Assembly (NCBI RefSeq): GCF_022406875.1
Contig: NZ_CP023018.1
Span: 35,575 to 99,574 of the forward strand
Length of the DNA stretch: 64,000 nucleotides
Source of the DNA: Ectothiorhodosinus mongolicus
GTDB taxonomy: Bacteria > Pseudomonadota > Gammaproteobacteria > Ectothiorhodospirales > Ectothiorhodospiraceae
Direction: 5' to 3'
Part shown: in pieces, positions 17,318 through 27,550 of the stretch
Layout of the letters: each line of letters opens with the position of its first letter
Numbering within the stretch: position 1 is the stretch's first letter
Notes under the pieces: generated by a model
Database searches by the model: none
Told to the model about the DNA's origin: nothing
Seen by the model: the letters and a program-made list of their open reading frames with translations, nothing else
Translations under genes and position numbers: made by a program

Positions 17318-20300
17318 GTCAGTCCGCCGAACAAGCCCGGCCACTCGAGGCCTTGAGTCTGCCGATGCGTGGCAATGTGTTGATTGAAGCCAGTGCCGGC
17401 ACTGGTAAGACTTTCACCATCGCCAGCCTTTATGTGCGCTTAATCCTTGGTCATGGCGAATTGCCTCAGGCTGGGCGCACCTATCTGCCCGAAGAGATCC
17501 TCGTGGTGACGTTTACCGAGGCCGCCACCGAGGAGTTGCGCGATCGCATCCGGGCGCGCTTGGTTGAAGCGGCGCAGTGTTTTGCTGCAGGCGCTCATGA
17601 TAGCGATGGGTTTGATCAAAGCCTGCTGGATATCCGCGCCGAATATGCCGCCGATCTATGGCCGGCCTGTGCGCAGCGCCTGCAGTGGGCGGCCGACAGT
17701 ATGGACTTGGCGGCGATATCCACCATCCACTCTTGGTGCTACCGCATGCTGCGGCAGCATGCTTTCGGTAGTAACAGCCTGTTTCAACAAACCCTAGAAG
17801 AAGACACCAGCCTATTAATGCGCTCTTTGGTGCGCGATTACTGGCGTATCCATGGTTTTGCCTTGGATCAGACCTTGGCACAGGAGTGGGTCAGCCATTG
17901 GAAAGACCCGGATGCCTTAGAAAAAGCCCTCAAGGGCCTTCTCAAGCACGCCGATTTACTGGATGAGGAAGAACAAGAGCCCAGCGCCATGCTGCAAAGC
18001 GTTCGTGCCCAGCGACTGGCGGTCCTAGCTGCGATTAAAGCGCCATGGCAGCAGTGGGCCTTGGACCTGCATCGGGCTATCGATGATGCAGCCCAGCGGG
18101 GGCTGACCAACGGGGCTCGACTGCGCAGCGGCTCTTATCCCGTGTGGATGGCCGAGCTCAAGGCTTGGGCCCATGACCCCGAACAAATCCTCCCCAATAT
18201 CAAAGCCGACAGCAGTTTTTGGCGAACGCTGACGCTCGATGGCATCGGCACGGCCTGGAAGAAAAATGCAACCCAAGAGCACCCCTTGCTCACCCATCCC
18301 GCCCTTCAAGGCGTGGTGCACCTCCAAGAAGCATTAGATGAGATCGAGCGCGAACAGCAGCAGCTCAATCAGCGCCTGCTGCAGCACGCCGCGCGCTGGG
18401 TCCTGACGCGCTTCGAGGAGGTCAAAAGACAGCGCGGCCTTTTAGGATTTGATGACTTCCTCAAGCGCCTGCGCCAAGCCTTGTATGAAAAACGGGGTCA
18501 GACCCTAGCGCAACGCATCCGTCAGCAGTTTCCGATTGCCTTGGTGGATGAGTTCCAAGATACCGATCCGCAGCAATACGCCATTTTTGCGGCGATCTAT
18601 GGCGATTCTAATAGCCCCAGCGGGATGGGTGAGGACGGCCAAAGCAGCATGCTTGAGACGGCACTGTTGCTCATCGGCGATCCCAAACAGGCTATTTATG
18701 GGTTTCGCGGCGCCGATATCCATACCTATCTGCAGGCGCGACGCGATTGTGCCGGTCAGATCTATACCTTGGATCGTAACTACCGCTCCAGCGAGGAAAT
18801 GGTTAAGACCGTCAATGATTTGTTTACCCATGCCGATGAACAGCAAACTCTAGGCGCGTTTTTATTTGGCGGTCGTGGTACCAGTCCCATTCCTTTTCAG
18901 CGGGTCGAAGCCCAGGGGCAGGCGCGGCAGTGGATGGTCAAGGGTGCTGCCAGCCCCGCTCTGTCGTTTTGGGCCTTACCCCCCAAGGAGGGCAAAACCT
19001 CAGGCTGGAGCAAGGAGGCCTATCAAGATCAGATCGCAGATGTCTGCGCCACGCACATCGTCGAGCTACTAAATCTGGGGCAACAAGGCCAAGCGGGCTT
19101 TTTGGGGGAGGCCTTCGCACCGGTGATGCCCGGGGATATCGCCGTCTTGGTCAATAATCGGGATGAGGCCCATGCTATGCGCCGGGCCCTGCGTCGCCGC
19201 GGGGTGCGCAGTGTGTATCTATCTGATCGCGAATCCGTCTATGCCACACAAGCGGCGCGCGATATGCAATTGTGGCTGACGGCCTGCGCTGATCCGTTTA
19301 ATGTGTCGGCCGTTTCTTCGGCCTTGGCCACCAGCACCCTGAAGCTCAGCTGGTCCGAGCTTGATGCCGTGCATCAAGAGGCACAGGTCGGCGAACAACG
19401 CCTGTTGCAATTTCAGGGCTATCAGATGCTCTGGCAGCGCCAAGGCGTGCTGCCCTTGCTGCGACATTTTATTCAGGACTTTGCGTTGCCCGCGCGCCTC
19501 TTGGCAGAAAAAGATGGCGGCGGCGAGCGCTTGCTGACCGATGTTTTGCATCTGGCGGAATTGCTACAAGAAGCCAGTGCGTTGCTCGAGGGTGAGTGGG
19601 CTCTACTGCGCCACTTGGCGGAGGAAATCGCTGCGGCACAAGAGCCGGGGCGCAGCGGTGCCTGGCAAATGCGGCTAGAGAGCGATGAACACCTGCTCAA
19701 GGTCGTCACCGTGCATAAATCCAAAGGCCTGCAGTATCCGCTGGTGTTTTTGCCATTTGCCGCCGGAGTTCGTAAGGTCAACGAAAAACGCCCCCCCTGG
19801 AGCTATCACGACCATAACGGTCAAACCCAGCTCAGCTTTTCTTGGAATGAAGAATTGGCGCAACGGGTGGAGCGCGAGCGCTTGGCCGAAGACCTGCGCA
19901 AACTGTATGTGGCTTTGACGCGCGCGGAATTCGCCACTTGGGTGGGCATGGCGCCGCTCAAGGAGACGGCCACGAGTGCGCTGAACTACCTTTTGGGCTG
20001 TAGCGCCGATGCGTCGCTGCAAGGCGAGCGCGTGCAGACCTTGTGCACCGAGTCGACATCGATGAGTCTGTTGCCAGTGACGGTGGATGAGCAAAGCTTT
20101 AGCTATCAACAGCAAACTCAAACTCTTGGCGAGCCGCGCCTGTCTCGGCCTGTGTTACGCCAGGATTGGCGTATCACCAGTTATTCGGCGCTGAGTGTGC
20201 ACGCGCCAAAAACAGCGGTGGATGAGGATTCGCCGCGGGCTGACCGGCTCTGGGAGGAGCTCACCGAGAACATCCCTGATACGCCACAACAAAAGCCGGC

Positions 20301-21051
20301 TCCGGGCAGTATCCACGCGTTTCACCGCGGCGCCATGGCCGGCAATATGCTGCATGAATTACTGGAATGGATGGCGCATGAGGGGTTTGCGTCGCTGGCC
20401 CGCGAGCCTGAGCGTTTGCGCGATACTGTGGCACGGCGCTGTCAACGTCGCGGCTGGAGCCAGTGGATTGATCCGCTGCAGGATTGGTTGATGCGTTTGC
20501 TGCGGGCGCCTTGGCCGCTACACGGGCTGACCGGGTGTGGGCCTTGTTTGGCCGAGCTGGGGCAAACCCTGCCAGAGCTGGAGTTTTGGGTAGGCACGAC
20601 ACGAGTGGATGTCGACGCATTGGACCGCTTGGTCCGCGAACATACGCTCAACGGCCTGGCCAGGCCACGACTCAAGCCCCAAGCGCTCAATGGCCGGCTC
20701 AAAGGCTTCATCGACTTGGTGTTCGAGCATCAAGGGCGGTATTACATCGCCGACTATAAGTCTAATTATCTGGGCCCTGATCATCGTAGTTATGATCATG
20801 AGAGTATGGGCAGGGCGATGGCGAAATCTCGCTATGACCTGCAGTTCGTGCTCTATCTTCTGGCTTTGCATCGCCTGCTGAAGCAGCGCTTACCCGATTA
20901 TGACTATGCCAAGCATATGGGCGGCGCGGTCTATGTATTTTTGCGCGGCGCGGGAGAGCCGGGCTATGGCATTTATAGCGAGTGTCCACCGCAGATCTTG
21001 ATCGATACCTTGGATCGTTGGTTTGACGGTCAAGCGGGGGAGGGCGCATGA
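17314..21051 (+). CDS. recB: Exodeoxyribonuclease V subunit beta (RecB)
   Basis: 1245 residues from the ATG overlapping the recC stop. Walker A is ASAGTGKTFTIASLY (Lys32). UvrD-type motifs follow: VVTFTEAATEELRDRIR, LVDEFQDTDPQQYAIF, LIGDPKQAIYGFRGAD, and VVTVHKSKGLQYPLVFLPF. The C-terminal nuclease domain holds GFIDLVFEHQGRYYIADYKSN (Asp1147-Lys1149) and YDLQFVLYLLALHR. Helicase and nuclease centres both look intact, so this is an active 3'-5' motor and nuclease of RecBCD. Confidence 0.95.
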   Translation: MSQSAEQARPLEALSLPMRGNVLIEASAGTGKTFTIASLYVRLILGHGELPQAGRTYLPEEILVVTFTEAATEELRDRIRARLVEAAQCFAAGAHDSDGFDQSLLDIRAEYAADLWPACAQRLQWAADSMDLAAISTIHSWCYRMLRQHAFGSNSLFQQTLEEDTSLLMRSLVRDYWRIHGFALDQTLAQEWVSHWKDPDALEKALKGLLKHADLLDEEEQEPSAMLQSVRAQRLAVLAAIKAPWQQWALDLHRAIDDAAQRGLTNGARLRSGSYPVWMAELKAWAHDPEQILPNIKADSSFWRTLTLDGIGTAWKKNATQEHPLLTHPALQGVVHLQEALDEIEREQQQLNQRLLQHAARWVLTRFEEVKRQRGLLGFDDFLKRLRQALYEKRGQTLAQRIRQQFPIALVDEFQDTDPQQYAIFAAIYGDSNSPSGMGEDGQSSMLETALLLIGDPKQAIYGFRGADIHTYLQARRDCAGQIYTLDRNYRSSEEMVKTVNDLFTHADEQQTLGAFLFGGRGTSPIPFQRVEAQGQARQWMVKGAASPALSFWALPPKEGKTSGWSKEAYQDQIADVCATHIVELLNLGQQGQAGFLGEAFAPVMPGDIAVLVNNRDEAHAMRRALRRRGVRSVYLSDRESVYATQAARDMQLWLTACADPFNVSAVSSALATSTLKLSWSELDAVHQEAQVGEQRLLQFQGYQMLWQRQGVLPLLRHFIQDFALPARLLAEKDGGGERLLTDVLHLAELLQEASALLEGEWALLRHLAEEIAAAQEPGRSGAWQMRLESDEHLLKVVTVHKSKGLQYPLVFLPFAAGVRKVNEKRPPWSYHDHNGQTQLSFSWNEELAQRVERERLAEDLRKLYVALTRAEFATWVGMAPLKETATSALNYLLGCSADASLQGERVQTLCTESTSMSLLPVTVDEQSFSYQQQTQTLGEPRLSRPVLRQDWRITSYSALSVHAPKTAVDEDSPRADRLWEELTENIPDTPQQKPAPGSIHAFHRGAMAGNMLHELLEWMAHEGFASLAREPERLRDTVARRCQRRGWSQWIDPLQDWLMRLLRAPWPLHGLTGCGPCLAELGQTLPELEFWVGTTRVDVDALDRLVREHTLNGLARPRLKPQALNGRLKGFIDLVFEHQGRYYIADYKSNYLGPDHRSYDHESMGRAMAKSRYDLQFVLYLLALHRLLKQRLPDYDYAKHMGGAVYVFLRGAGEPGYGIYSECPPQILIDTLDRWFDGQAGEGA

Positions 21052-23000
21052 ACACGTCACAAAATACCTTGATCGCCCCGGCACAAGCGTTGCAGAACTC
21101 AGATCGGATGCTGAAGCTGTTAATTCAGTGGCGAGAGGCCGGGTGGCTGCGCGCCATTGATGTGGCTTTAGCGCGCTTACTGGCTGATACACTAGAAGAT
21201 GCCCCGTCACTGGCGCTATTGGCTGCCGCTTTGTGCAGTCATCAAGTTGGGCGAGGCCATGTGTGCTTAGATCTGGCGGCATTGATGGATGACCCGTCTG
21301 CGGTTTTGGGGATGCCTAACGATAACCATCACGACGATGAGGGTGTTTGCCGCCCCGAAGCCTTGGTGCAGGCGCTGACTCTCGGCCAGTGGCAACAGGC
21401 GTTGCAATATCCTCCATTATTGTCTTTAGGCGCACCCTTGATCTGTCGCGTTCAACGCGTCTATTTACGCCGTTATGATCATGCCGAGGCGTTGTTGGCC
21501 GAGCATTTATTGAAACGCTTGGCGCCCTTAGAAGGCGTTGATGCCGCGCTTTTGACAGACACTGCAGCGCGCTTATTCAGTGCTCAAGACGAGGATCTAG
21601 GTAAAGCCGACCAAATGCGCGCCTGTGTCACCGCTGCCCAGTCGCGTTTTTGTTTGATTACCGGTGGACCAGGTACTGGCAAAACCAGTACCGTGCTCAA
21701 GCTCCTAGCGCTGCTTTTAAGCGTTCATGCCCAGCAACACCCTGAGGACAGCCTACCGCGCATCCGCTTATGTGCCCCCTCAGGCAAGGCCGCAGCCCGA
21801 CTTACAGACTCTTTGGCACAGCGGCTGGATGAGCTAGACCTCGGGCAAATCCAAGACCCCGAGCGCATTAAAGCCGCTATCCCTCTGCAAGTGGACACAT
21901 TGCATCGGCTTTTGGGGCGCCGCTTAGGTAAACGTCAACCGCACTACAACGCTGAACGACAGTTGCCCGTTGAGATCCTGATAGTGGATGAAGCCTCAAT
22001 GGTGGATTTAGAGATGATGGCGGATTTATTGCAGGCGCTGCCTGCGCAGGCGCGCTTAGTCCTGTTGGGGGATAAAGACCAGCTGGCTTCAGTGGAGGCC
22101 GGTGCCGTGTTAGCCGAGCTTTATGAGAGCCAGCGGCCGACTCTGTGCGAGCGCGTAGTCACTCTGCGTCATAGCTATCGTTTTACTGCAGACAGCGGCA
22201 TCAGCCTTCTGGCCAATGCTGTGAATCAGGGTGATGCGCCGGCGGTAGAGGAGATTTTCCAACAGGATCGAGAAGATCTGGATCGGCAACGCCTGGATAC
22301 CCTGCATGATCAATATTTTTCCCAACAGCTGTGCAGCATCGTTCCATCTGGCGGATATGGCGCCTATTTACTGCAACTCAAAAAGCAAAGGCCTGCCCCG
22401 AACAGTGCAGATTCAGAGTACCAGCGCTGGGCGAAAGAGGTCTTACAGACCCACCAACAGTTCCAAATATTAGCAGCTGTGCGTCAGGGAACACGCGGGG
22501 TCGAGGGTCTGAATCGACACATCGCCGAGCTGCTTTATGTGGCCAGTTTTATTGACGCCAAAGAGGGCTGGTATGAAGGTCGCCCTATCTTGGTGACTCG
22601 AAACGATCATGTGTTGGGCGTGATGAATGGTGATATCGGCGTTGTCTTAATGGTCCCTGAGAAGGACACAGATGAACTCAGACTGCGCGTGGCCTTTTTG
22701 CGCCCTGAGCTTGAGGGTGGGGTTTTGTGGGTTTCCCCAGCGCGGCTGCAGTCAGTGGAAAGCGTTTATGCTCTGACAGTGCACAAGGCACAGGGCTCAG
22801 AATTCGCGCATACCATGCTGGTTTTACCAGAGCACCCCTCACCGGTATTGACCCGTGAGCTGGTGTACACCGGTATTACTCGCGCCAGTCAACGCTTGAG
22901 TTTGGTAGAGCCGGGCAGTAGTGAGGTCCTGCAAAGCGCATTAAAGCGACGCGTGGCGCGTGCCAGCGGTCTGGCTCATCGCTTGGATCAGCAGCCATGA
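21048..23000 (+). CDS. recD: Exodeoxyribonuclease V subunit alpha (RecD)
   Basis: 650 residues, starting in an ATGA overlap with recB. The N-terminal part is the RecD-specific domain. Walker A is ITGGPGTGKTSTV (Lys212), and later motifs are ILIVDEASMVDLEMMADLL, LVLLGDKDQLASVEAGAVLAEL, VYALTVHKAQGSEFAHTMLVLP and ELVYTGITRASQRL. It is the 5'-3' helicase of RecBCD. The stop codon lies at the edge of a dispersed palindrome (23000-23041), and the cobE-like start overlaps it. Confidence 0.95.
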   Translation: MNTSQNTLIAPAQALQNSDRMLKLLIQWREAGWLRAIDVALARLLADTLEDAPSLALLAAALCSHQVGRGHVCLDLAALMDDPSAVLGMPNDNHHDDEGVCRPEALVQALTLGQWQQALQYPPLLSLGAPLICRVQRVYLRRYDHAEALLAEHLLKRLAPLEGVDAALLTDTAARLFSAQDEDLGKADQMRACVTAAQSRFCLITGGPGTGKTSTVLKLLALLLSVHAQQHPEDSLPRIRLCAPSGKAAARLTDSLAQRLDELDLGQIQDPERIKAAIPLQVDTLHRLLGRRLGKRQPHYNAERQLPVEILIVDEASMVDLEMMADLLQALPAQARLVLLGDKDQLASVEAGAVLAELYESQRPTLCERVVTLRHSYRFTADSGISLLANAVNQGDAPAVEEIFQQDREDLDRQRLDTLHDQYFSQQLCSIVPSGGYGAYLLQLKKQRPAPNSADSEYQRWAKEVLQTHQQFQILAAVRQGTRGVEGLNRHIAELLYVASFIDAKEGWYEGRPILVTRNDHVLGVMNGDIGVVLMVPEKDTDELRLRVAFLRPELEGGVLWVSPARLQSVESVYALTVHKAQGSEFAHTMLVLPEHPSPVLTRELVYTGITRASQRLSLVEPGSSEVLQSALKRRVARASGLAHRLDQQP

Positions 23001-23452
23001 TGGGGTCAGACCCCATTAGCCCAAATGGGTCTGACCCCATTCGTCCGCTTGCCCTGGGTTTGGGCTTTCAAGCTGGAGCGAGTGTCGCGGAGTTGCGCGC
23101 TGGGCTAGCGCAATTTCAGGGCCAACTGGGCATAGCGCCGGGCGCTGCTGTGGTGCTGGCGGTGGTTGATAAACGCCTGAACTCAGAGGGTCTGCGGGCC
23201 TTGGTGGCGCAATCGCAAGTGACCTTGGTGCCGTTTAGTGCCGCGGCTTTGTCCCAAGTGAGCGTTCCGCATCCGGCCACACGGGTGGCACAAAAACTGG
23301 GCACACCCTCCGTGGCCGAGGCTGCCGCGCTTTTGGCGGCGGGCTATCCCAATGCTGAGCTGCTCGTGCCCAAAACCCGAATTCAGGGGGCGTTGGGCGC
23401 TTGGATGACTTTTGCCGCGGCGCAGCCTCTTATGCCTCGAGCGGCCTGCTAG
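22997..23452 (+). CDS. CobE/CbiG C-terminal-domain protein (cobalamin biosynthesis)
   Basis: 151 residues matching the CobE/CbiG-C fold: LALGLGFQAGASVAELRAGLAQF, then VVDKRLNSEGLRALVAQSQVTLVPFSAAALSQV, then HPATRVAQKLGTPSVAEAAALLAAGYPNAELLVPKTR. The domain is found alone as CobE in aerobic cobalamin makers. The first ~15 residues (MMGSDPISPNGSDPIRP) are encoded by a dispersed palindrome pair and lack family similarity, so the native start was probably replaced by the insertion, and translation now couples to the recD stop (ATGA). It overlaps the convergent selO by 4 bp. Confidence 0.75.
   Translation: MMGSDPISPNGSDPIRPLALGLGFQAGASVAELRAGLAQFQGQLGIAPGAAVVLAVVDKRLNSEGLRALVAQSQVTLVPFSAAALSQVSVPHPATRVAQKLGTPSVAEAAALLAAGYPNAELLVPKTRIQGALGAWMTFAAAQPLMPRAAC
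23000..23041. repeat. REPIN-like palindrome pair at the recD/cobE junction
   Basis: GGGGTCAGACCCC (23002-23014) and GGGTCTGACCCC (23027-23038) in inverted orientation, each flanked by AT-rich ATT/AAT. The pair forms a possible hairpin and encodes GSDPI twice in the cobE-like frame. Confidence 0.85.
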
Positions 23453-24951
23453 GTACCACAAAAGGTGTTGAGCACACGTTCTTCAGGCTTGGGTGGTTGC
23501 ATGTAAGAAGCGTGTTCAGCGGTTTCGGTAAAGGGCTGAGTGATGACCGCCAAGAGTTGCTCAAAGACCGCAAAATCGGCTTCATAAATTGCCGCATTTA
23601 ACGCTTTTTCGACCTGATGATTACGCGGAATCACCGCAGGATTGATCGCACACAAACGTCGGCTGAGCTCGTCAGGGTCTTGAGTCTCACGTGATAGGCG
23701 CGTTTCCCAAAGCGACAACCAATTATCGATGGCCGCTGGGTGTTCACACAAAGCCCGCAACTCTGGGCGCTTGTCCGGCGATACGGGCAAATGACTCAAT
23801 AGCCGGAAGAACAGGGTGTAATCCACACTTTCACGCGCCATGATCTCCAGTAGTTCCCGGAGTAGGGTTAAATCATTGGCCTCTTCGGTACGCATCCCCA
23901 ACTTAGCGATCATGCGCTCCAACCAAAGCTGTTCGATTTGTTGCGAGAAGGCCTGCAACAACGCTACAGCTCGCTCCACCGCCTCATCCGACTCCATGCC
24001 CCCCAAAGGCAGCACGCATTCGGCAAAGCGGGCTAGATTCCACTGCGCCATCTCCGGCTGATTGGCAAAGGCATAGCGCCCGCGCTGATCGATGGCGCTG
24101 AAGACCGTGTTGGGATGGTAGTGATCCATAAAGGCGCAGGGACCGTAATCGATGGTTTGTCCGCTAATCGCCATATTGTCCGTATTCATTACCCCATGGA
24201 TGAATCCAAGACTCATCCAATGCGCCACCAAACGTGCTTGGCGTTCAATCGCCCAGGACAGCAGGGCCCAGTAGGGCTCTGGTGCCTCAGCCAAATCTGG
24301 AGCGTGACGCGCAATCACATGATCGGCCAGCAGCTTTAATGAGTCCTGATCACCGCCCATCGCAAAGTATTGAAAGGTGCCGACGCGGATATGGCTGTGG
24401 GCAACGCGCGTTAATACCGCCCCGGGCAAGCGTTCCTCGCGGTAGACCACCTCACCCGTACCGACAGCAGCCAAAGCGCGGCTGGTCGGCACGCCCAGCG
24501 CATGCATGGCTTCACTCACCAAGTACTCGCGCAACACCGGGCCCAAGGCGGCGCGGCCATCACCGGCGCGCGAGAAGGGGGTGGGCCCCGAGCCTTTCAG
24601 GTGAATATCATAGCGCTGTCCCTCGGCATCCATCGTCTCACCCAAGAGCACCGCACGGCCATCCCCCAAACGCGGCACGAAATGCCCAAACTGATGACCG
24701 GCATAGGCCATCGCCAAAGGTTCTGAGCCGGGTAGCAAGACGTTGCCGCCCAACACCTGTGCCCACTGTTCAGTGGTTAAGGCCTCGGCATCAATGCCCA
24801 GTTCTTCGCATAAACCGCGGTTTAATCGATGCAATACTGGCTGACTTACCGGTGTCGGCGGGGTGCGGGTATAAAAGGCCTCCGGCAAGCGAGCATAGCT
24901 GTTATCAAAGCGGATAACATTGGCAGTATTAGGCAGTTTCGGGAAGCTCAT
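23449..24951 (-). CDS. selO: Protein adenylyltransferase SelO (pseudokinase-fold AMPylase)
   Basis: 500 residues from the ATG at 24951 (MSFPKLPNTANVIRFDNSYARLPEAFY), chosen over longer in-frame starts because the family begins here. Signatures are AYAGHQFGHFVPRLGDGRAVLLGE, DIHLKGSGPTPFSRAGDGRAALGPVLREYLVSEAMHALGVPTSRALA, and FIHGVMNTDNMAISGQTIDYGPCAFMD. SelO transfers AMP to Ser, Thr or Tyr of target proteins and is linked to redox homeostasis. The chain ends FCGT, keeping the conserved C-terminal cysteine (residue 498) that is selenocysteine in some eukaryotes. Confidence 0.92.
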   Translation of the reverse strand: MSFPKLPNTANVIRFDNSYARLPEAFYTRTPPTPVSQPVLHRLNRGLCEELGIDAEALTTEQWAQVLGGNVLLPGSEPLAMAYAGHQFGHFVPRLGDGRAVLLGETMDAEGQRYDIHLKGSGPTPFSRAGDGRAALGPVLREYLVSEAMHALGVPTSRALAAVGTGEVVYREERLPGAVLTRVAHSHIRVGTFQYFAMGGDQDSLKLLADHVIARHAPDLAEAPEPYWALLSWAIERQARLVAHWMSLGFIHGVMNTDNMAISGQTIDYGPCAFMDHYHPNTVFSAIDQRGRYAFANQPEMAQWNLARFAECVLPLGGMESDEAVERAVALLQAFSQQIEQLWLERMIAKLGMRTEEANDLTLLRELLEIMARESVDYTLFFRLLSHLPVSPDKRPELRALCEHPAAIDNWLSLWETRLSRETQDPDELSRRLCAINPAVIPRNHQVEKALNAAIYEADFAVFEQLLAVITQPFTETAEHASYMQPPKPEERVLNTFCGT

Positions 24952-25042
24952 TGGGACCTGGGGGCTATTCCTGAGTATTTTACTAAGGTTAACATTAGTG
25001 TGTATCTGTTTCGCAAGCCCCATTTTGGAGAGTTGTCGTTCT

Positions 25043-25504
25043 ATGTTAAGTCCCTGCATTAAAGTCTGTCAGATCGACGCCCATGCCGAGGTATGTATCG
25101 GCTGTGGCCGCACGGAAGCAGAGATTGGCGCCTGGTCGATGTACAGTGATGCAGAGCGACTGGAGATCATGGAGCGCGTCATCGAGGAGGGCTTTAGTGA
25201 CCCAGACTTCCTGGCGCAGAAGGAGGGCGCCACGCAGAGCGAATCCCCCCAAGCCAGTGCCAATGGCAGGCAAGCACCGCCGCCGCCTCAAGCTGTCTAT
25301 GTCCCGGTTGATGCTCGTGAGATTGAGGTGCGTGAGGCCTGCCGTAAATATCCCGCCAGTGTGCTGATTGATGGGATTCCCTACGGCGAATCCGTGTTGG
25401 CCATGGTGTATACCTTGCAGCGTATCGTCGAAGAAGATCTCGATGGACATACTGCTAAGTCGCTAGCACGCCAAGCCCTAACGGGGTCAAAAAATGGGGT
25501 CTGA
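25043..25504 (+). CDS. DUF1289-family protein with C-terminal extension
   Basis: 153 residues from the ATG at 25043, preceded by GGAGAG. The first ~55 residues are a DUF1289 domain with its cysteine pattern: SPCIKVCQIDAHAEVCIGCGRTEAEIGAWSMYSD, a probable small metal-binding knuckle. After a Pro/Ala-rich linker (~residues 70-88) comes a second folded part (REACRKYPASVLIDGIPYGESVLAMVYTLQRIVEEDL) that I do not recognise. The last residues (GSKNGV) and the stop codon are supplied by the dispersed palindrome at 25496. It is divergent from selO with 91 bp between starts. Confidence 0.7.
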   Translation: MLSPCIKVCQIDAHAEVCIGCGRTEAEIGAWSMYSDAERLEIMERVIEEGFSDPDFLAQKEGATQSESPQASANGRQAPPPPQAVYVPVDAREIEVREACRKYPASVLIDGIPYGESVLAMVYTLQRIVEEDLDGHTAKSLARQALTGSKNGV

Positions 25505-25541
25505 CCCCATTTGAAGTTGCTTTCTGTTGGGGTCTGACCCC
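25483..25541. repeat. REPIN-like element, two direct GGGGTCTGACCCC cores
   Basis: Cores at 25496-25508 and 25529-25541 have the same orientation, unlike the usual inverted pairs, and a partial copy (GGGGTCA) lies at 25483. The first core contains the stop codon of the DUF1289 gene. It lies just upstream of thrS. Confidence 0.8.
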
Positions 25542-25618
25542 GTTTGTGTTAGAGTTGCGAGGCTTAATTCATTTAACGCGCACGACCCTTTGTAGCGGCC
25601 GGCGCAGGAGAGCTGTTA

Positions 25619-27550
25619 ATGCCCACCATAACCCTTCCCGATGCCAGCCAGCGGCATTTTGACGCCCCTTTGTCGATCGCAGCCATCGCCGCAGACATTG
25701 GCGCAGGACTAGCGAAGGCTGCCATTGGCGGCAGAGTTGATGGTCGCTTGGTCGATACCTCTTATGTGGTCGGTGAGGATGCAGAGATCGCTATCGTCAC
25801 CGATCGTGATGAAGACGGCGTTGCCATGATTCGGCATTCCACCGCGCATTTGATGGCGCAAGCCGTCAAACAGCTGTATCCCGGGGCACAGGTCACCATC
25901 GGACCGGTGATCGACAATGGCTTTTACTACGATTTTGCCTATGAGCGGGCCTTTGATCCGGAAGATCTGGAGAAGATCGAGGCGCGCATGCGGGAATTGG
26001 CCAAAGCCGACTATCCCCTAGAGCGTTCGGTGATGCCGCGTGCTGAGGCCATTGCCTACTTCCAAAATCTGGGTGAGGACTACAAAGCCGAAATCATCGC
26101 CGATATACCCGAGGATCAGGAACTGTCTTTATACACGCAAGGTGATTTCACCGATTTATGTCGGGGGCCGCATGTCCCGAGCACCGGTCGCCTCAAAGCG
26201 TTTAAGCTGACCAAAGTTGCCGGGGCGTATTGGCGCGGTGATTCGAATAACGAGATGCTACAGCGCATCTATGGCACCGCCTGGCCTAACAAGCAGCAGC
26301 TGGAAGAGTATCTGCACCGTTTAGCGGAAGCCGAGCGCCGTGATCATCGCCGCATCGGTCAGGAACTGAATTTATTCTCCGTGCAAGAAGATGCCGGTGG
26401 CGGCCTGGTGTTTTGGCATCCCAATGGTGCGCGTATTCGCCGCGCTATTGAATCGTATTGGTTTGAGATGCACGAGAAAGCGGGTTATGAGTTTTTGGTG
26501 ACGCCGCACATCGCCAATTTGGATTTATGGAAAACCTCAGGCCATGCCGACTTTTACGCCGAGTCCATGTATGAGCCCATGCAGGATGACCATCAGTCCT
26601 TTCAGCTCAAACCTATGAATTGCCCGTTCCACGTGCTGATCTACAAGGATCGGTTGCGCTCTTATCGCGATCTACCGCTGCGTTGGGCCGAAATGGGGAC
26701 GGTCTATCGCCGCGAGATGTCCGGCGCTTTGCATGGCTTAATGCGGGTGCGTGGCTTTACCCAAGATGATGCCCATATCTTCTGTCGCGAGGACCAAATT
26801 GAGGATGAGATTCTGCGCATTCTTGATCTCACACTGGATGTGTTAAAAGCATTTGATTTCAAAGAGTTCGATATCAATCTTTCTACACGGCCTGAAAAAG
26901 CCGTGGGCTCCGATGCGATTTGGGAGCAGTCGACCGCTGCGTTGCGAGCGGCTTTGGCACGTAAGGGCCTGGACTATGAGGTCGATGAGGGCGGCGGTGC
27001 TTTTTACGGCCCCAAGATTGATATTAAGATTCGTGATGCGATTGGTCGGCAGTGGCAGTGCTCCACGGTGCAGCTGGATTTCAATCTGCCTGAGCGCTTT
27101 GATATGGAATATGTGGGTGATGACAACAGCCGGCGCCGGCCTATCATGATCCATCGCGCTTTGCTGGGCTCGGTAGAACGATTCTTCGGTGTGTTGATCG
27201 AGCATTACGCGGGTTACTTCCCGCTTTGGCTGGCGCCTACCCAAGCAATGGTGCTGACCATTACCGATCGACAGGACGATTACGCTCAAGAAATTGAAAA
27301 AAGCCTGAAAAATCGCGGTTTTCGTGTGGCAAGCGACTTGAGAAACGAGAAGATCGGCTTTAAAATCCGCGAGCATACTTTGCAGCGCGTACCGTATCTA
27401 TTGGTGGTCGGTGATCGAGAGATGGAATCCGGGGCCGTGGCGGTGCGTACGCGAGAAGGCAAGGACTTGGGTAGCATGCCGTTAGAGGCGCTGGCTGAGG
27501 TGCTTGCGAAAGAGGTCGCGTCACGCGGTCAAACTATTTTGGAGGATTGA
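25619..27550 (+). CDS. thrS: Threonyl-tRNA synthetase
   Basis: 643 residues, full length. The N-terminal TGS domain ([20 protein letters not shown]) is followed by the editing domain with [16 protein letters not shown], then the class II catalytic core with [32 protein letters not shown] (zinc ligand Cys335) and [12 protein letters not shown], and the anticodon-binding domain ([31 protein letters not shown]). It charges tRNA-Thr. A good AGGAGAG site precedes the ATG. It is the first gene of the translation cluster, and infC starts 4 bp after its stop. Confidence 0.97.
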   Translation: MPTITLPDASQRHFDAPLSIAAIAADIGAGLAKAAIGGRVDGRLVDTSYVVGEDAEIAIVTDRDEDGVAMIRHSTAHLMAQAVKQLYPGAQVTIGPVIDNGFYYDFAYERAFDPEDLEKIEARMRELAKADYPLERSVMPRAEAIAYFQNLGEDYKAEIIADIPEDQELSLYTQGDFTDLCRGPHVPSTGRLKAFKLTKVAGAYWRGDSNNEMLQRIYGTAWPNKQQLEEYLHRLAEAERRDHRRIGQELNLFSVQEDAGGGLVFWHPNGARIRRAIESYWFEMHEKAGYEFLVTPHIANLDLWKTSGHADFYAESMYEPMQDDHQSFQLKPMNCPFHVLIYKDRLRSYRDLPLRWAEMGTVYRREMSGALHGLMRVRGFTQDDAHIFCREDQIEDEILRILDLTLDVLKAFDFKEFDINLSTRPEKAVGSDAIWEQSTAALRAALARKGLDYEVDEGGGAFYGPKIDIKIRDAIGRQWQCSTVQLDFNLPERFDMEYVGDDNSRRRPIMIHRALLGSVERFFGVLIEHYAGYFPLWLAPTQAMVLTITDRQDDYAQEIEKSLKNRGFRVASDLRNEKIGFKIREHTLQRVPYLLVVGDREMESGAVAVRTREGKDLGSMPLEALAEVLAKEVASRGQTILED

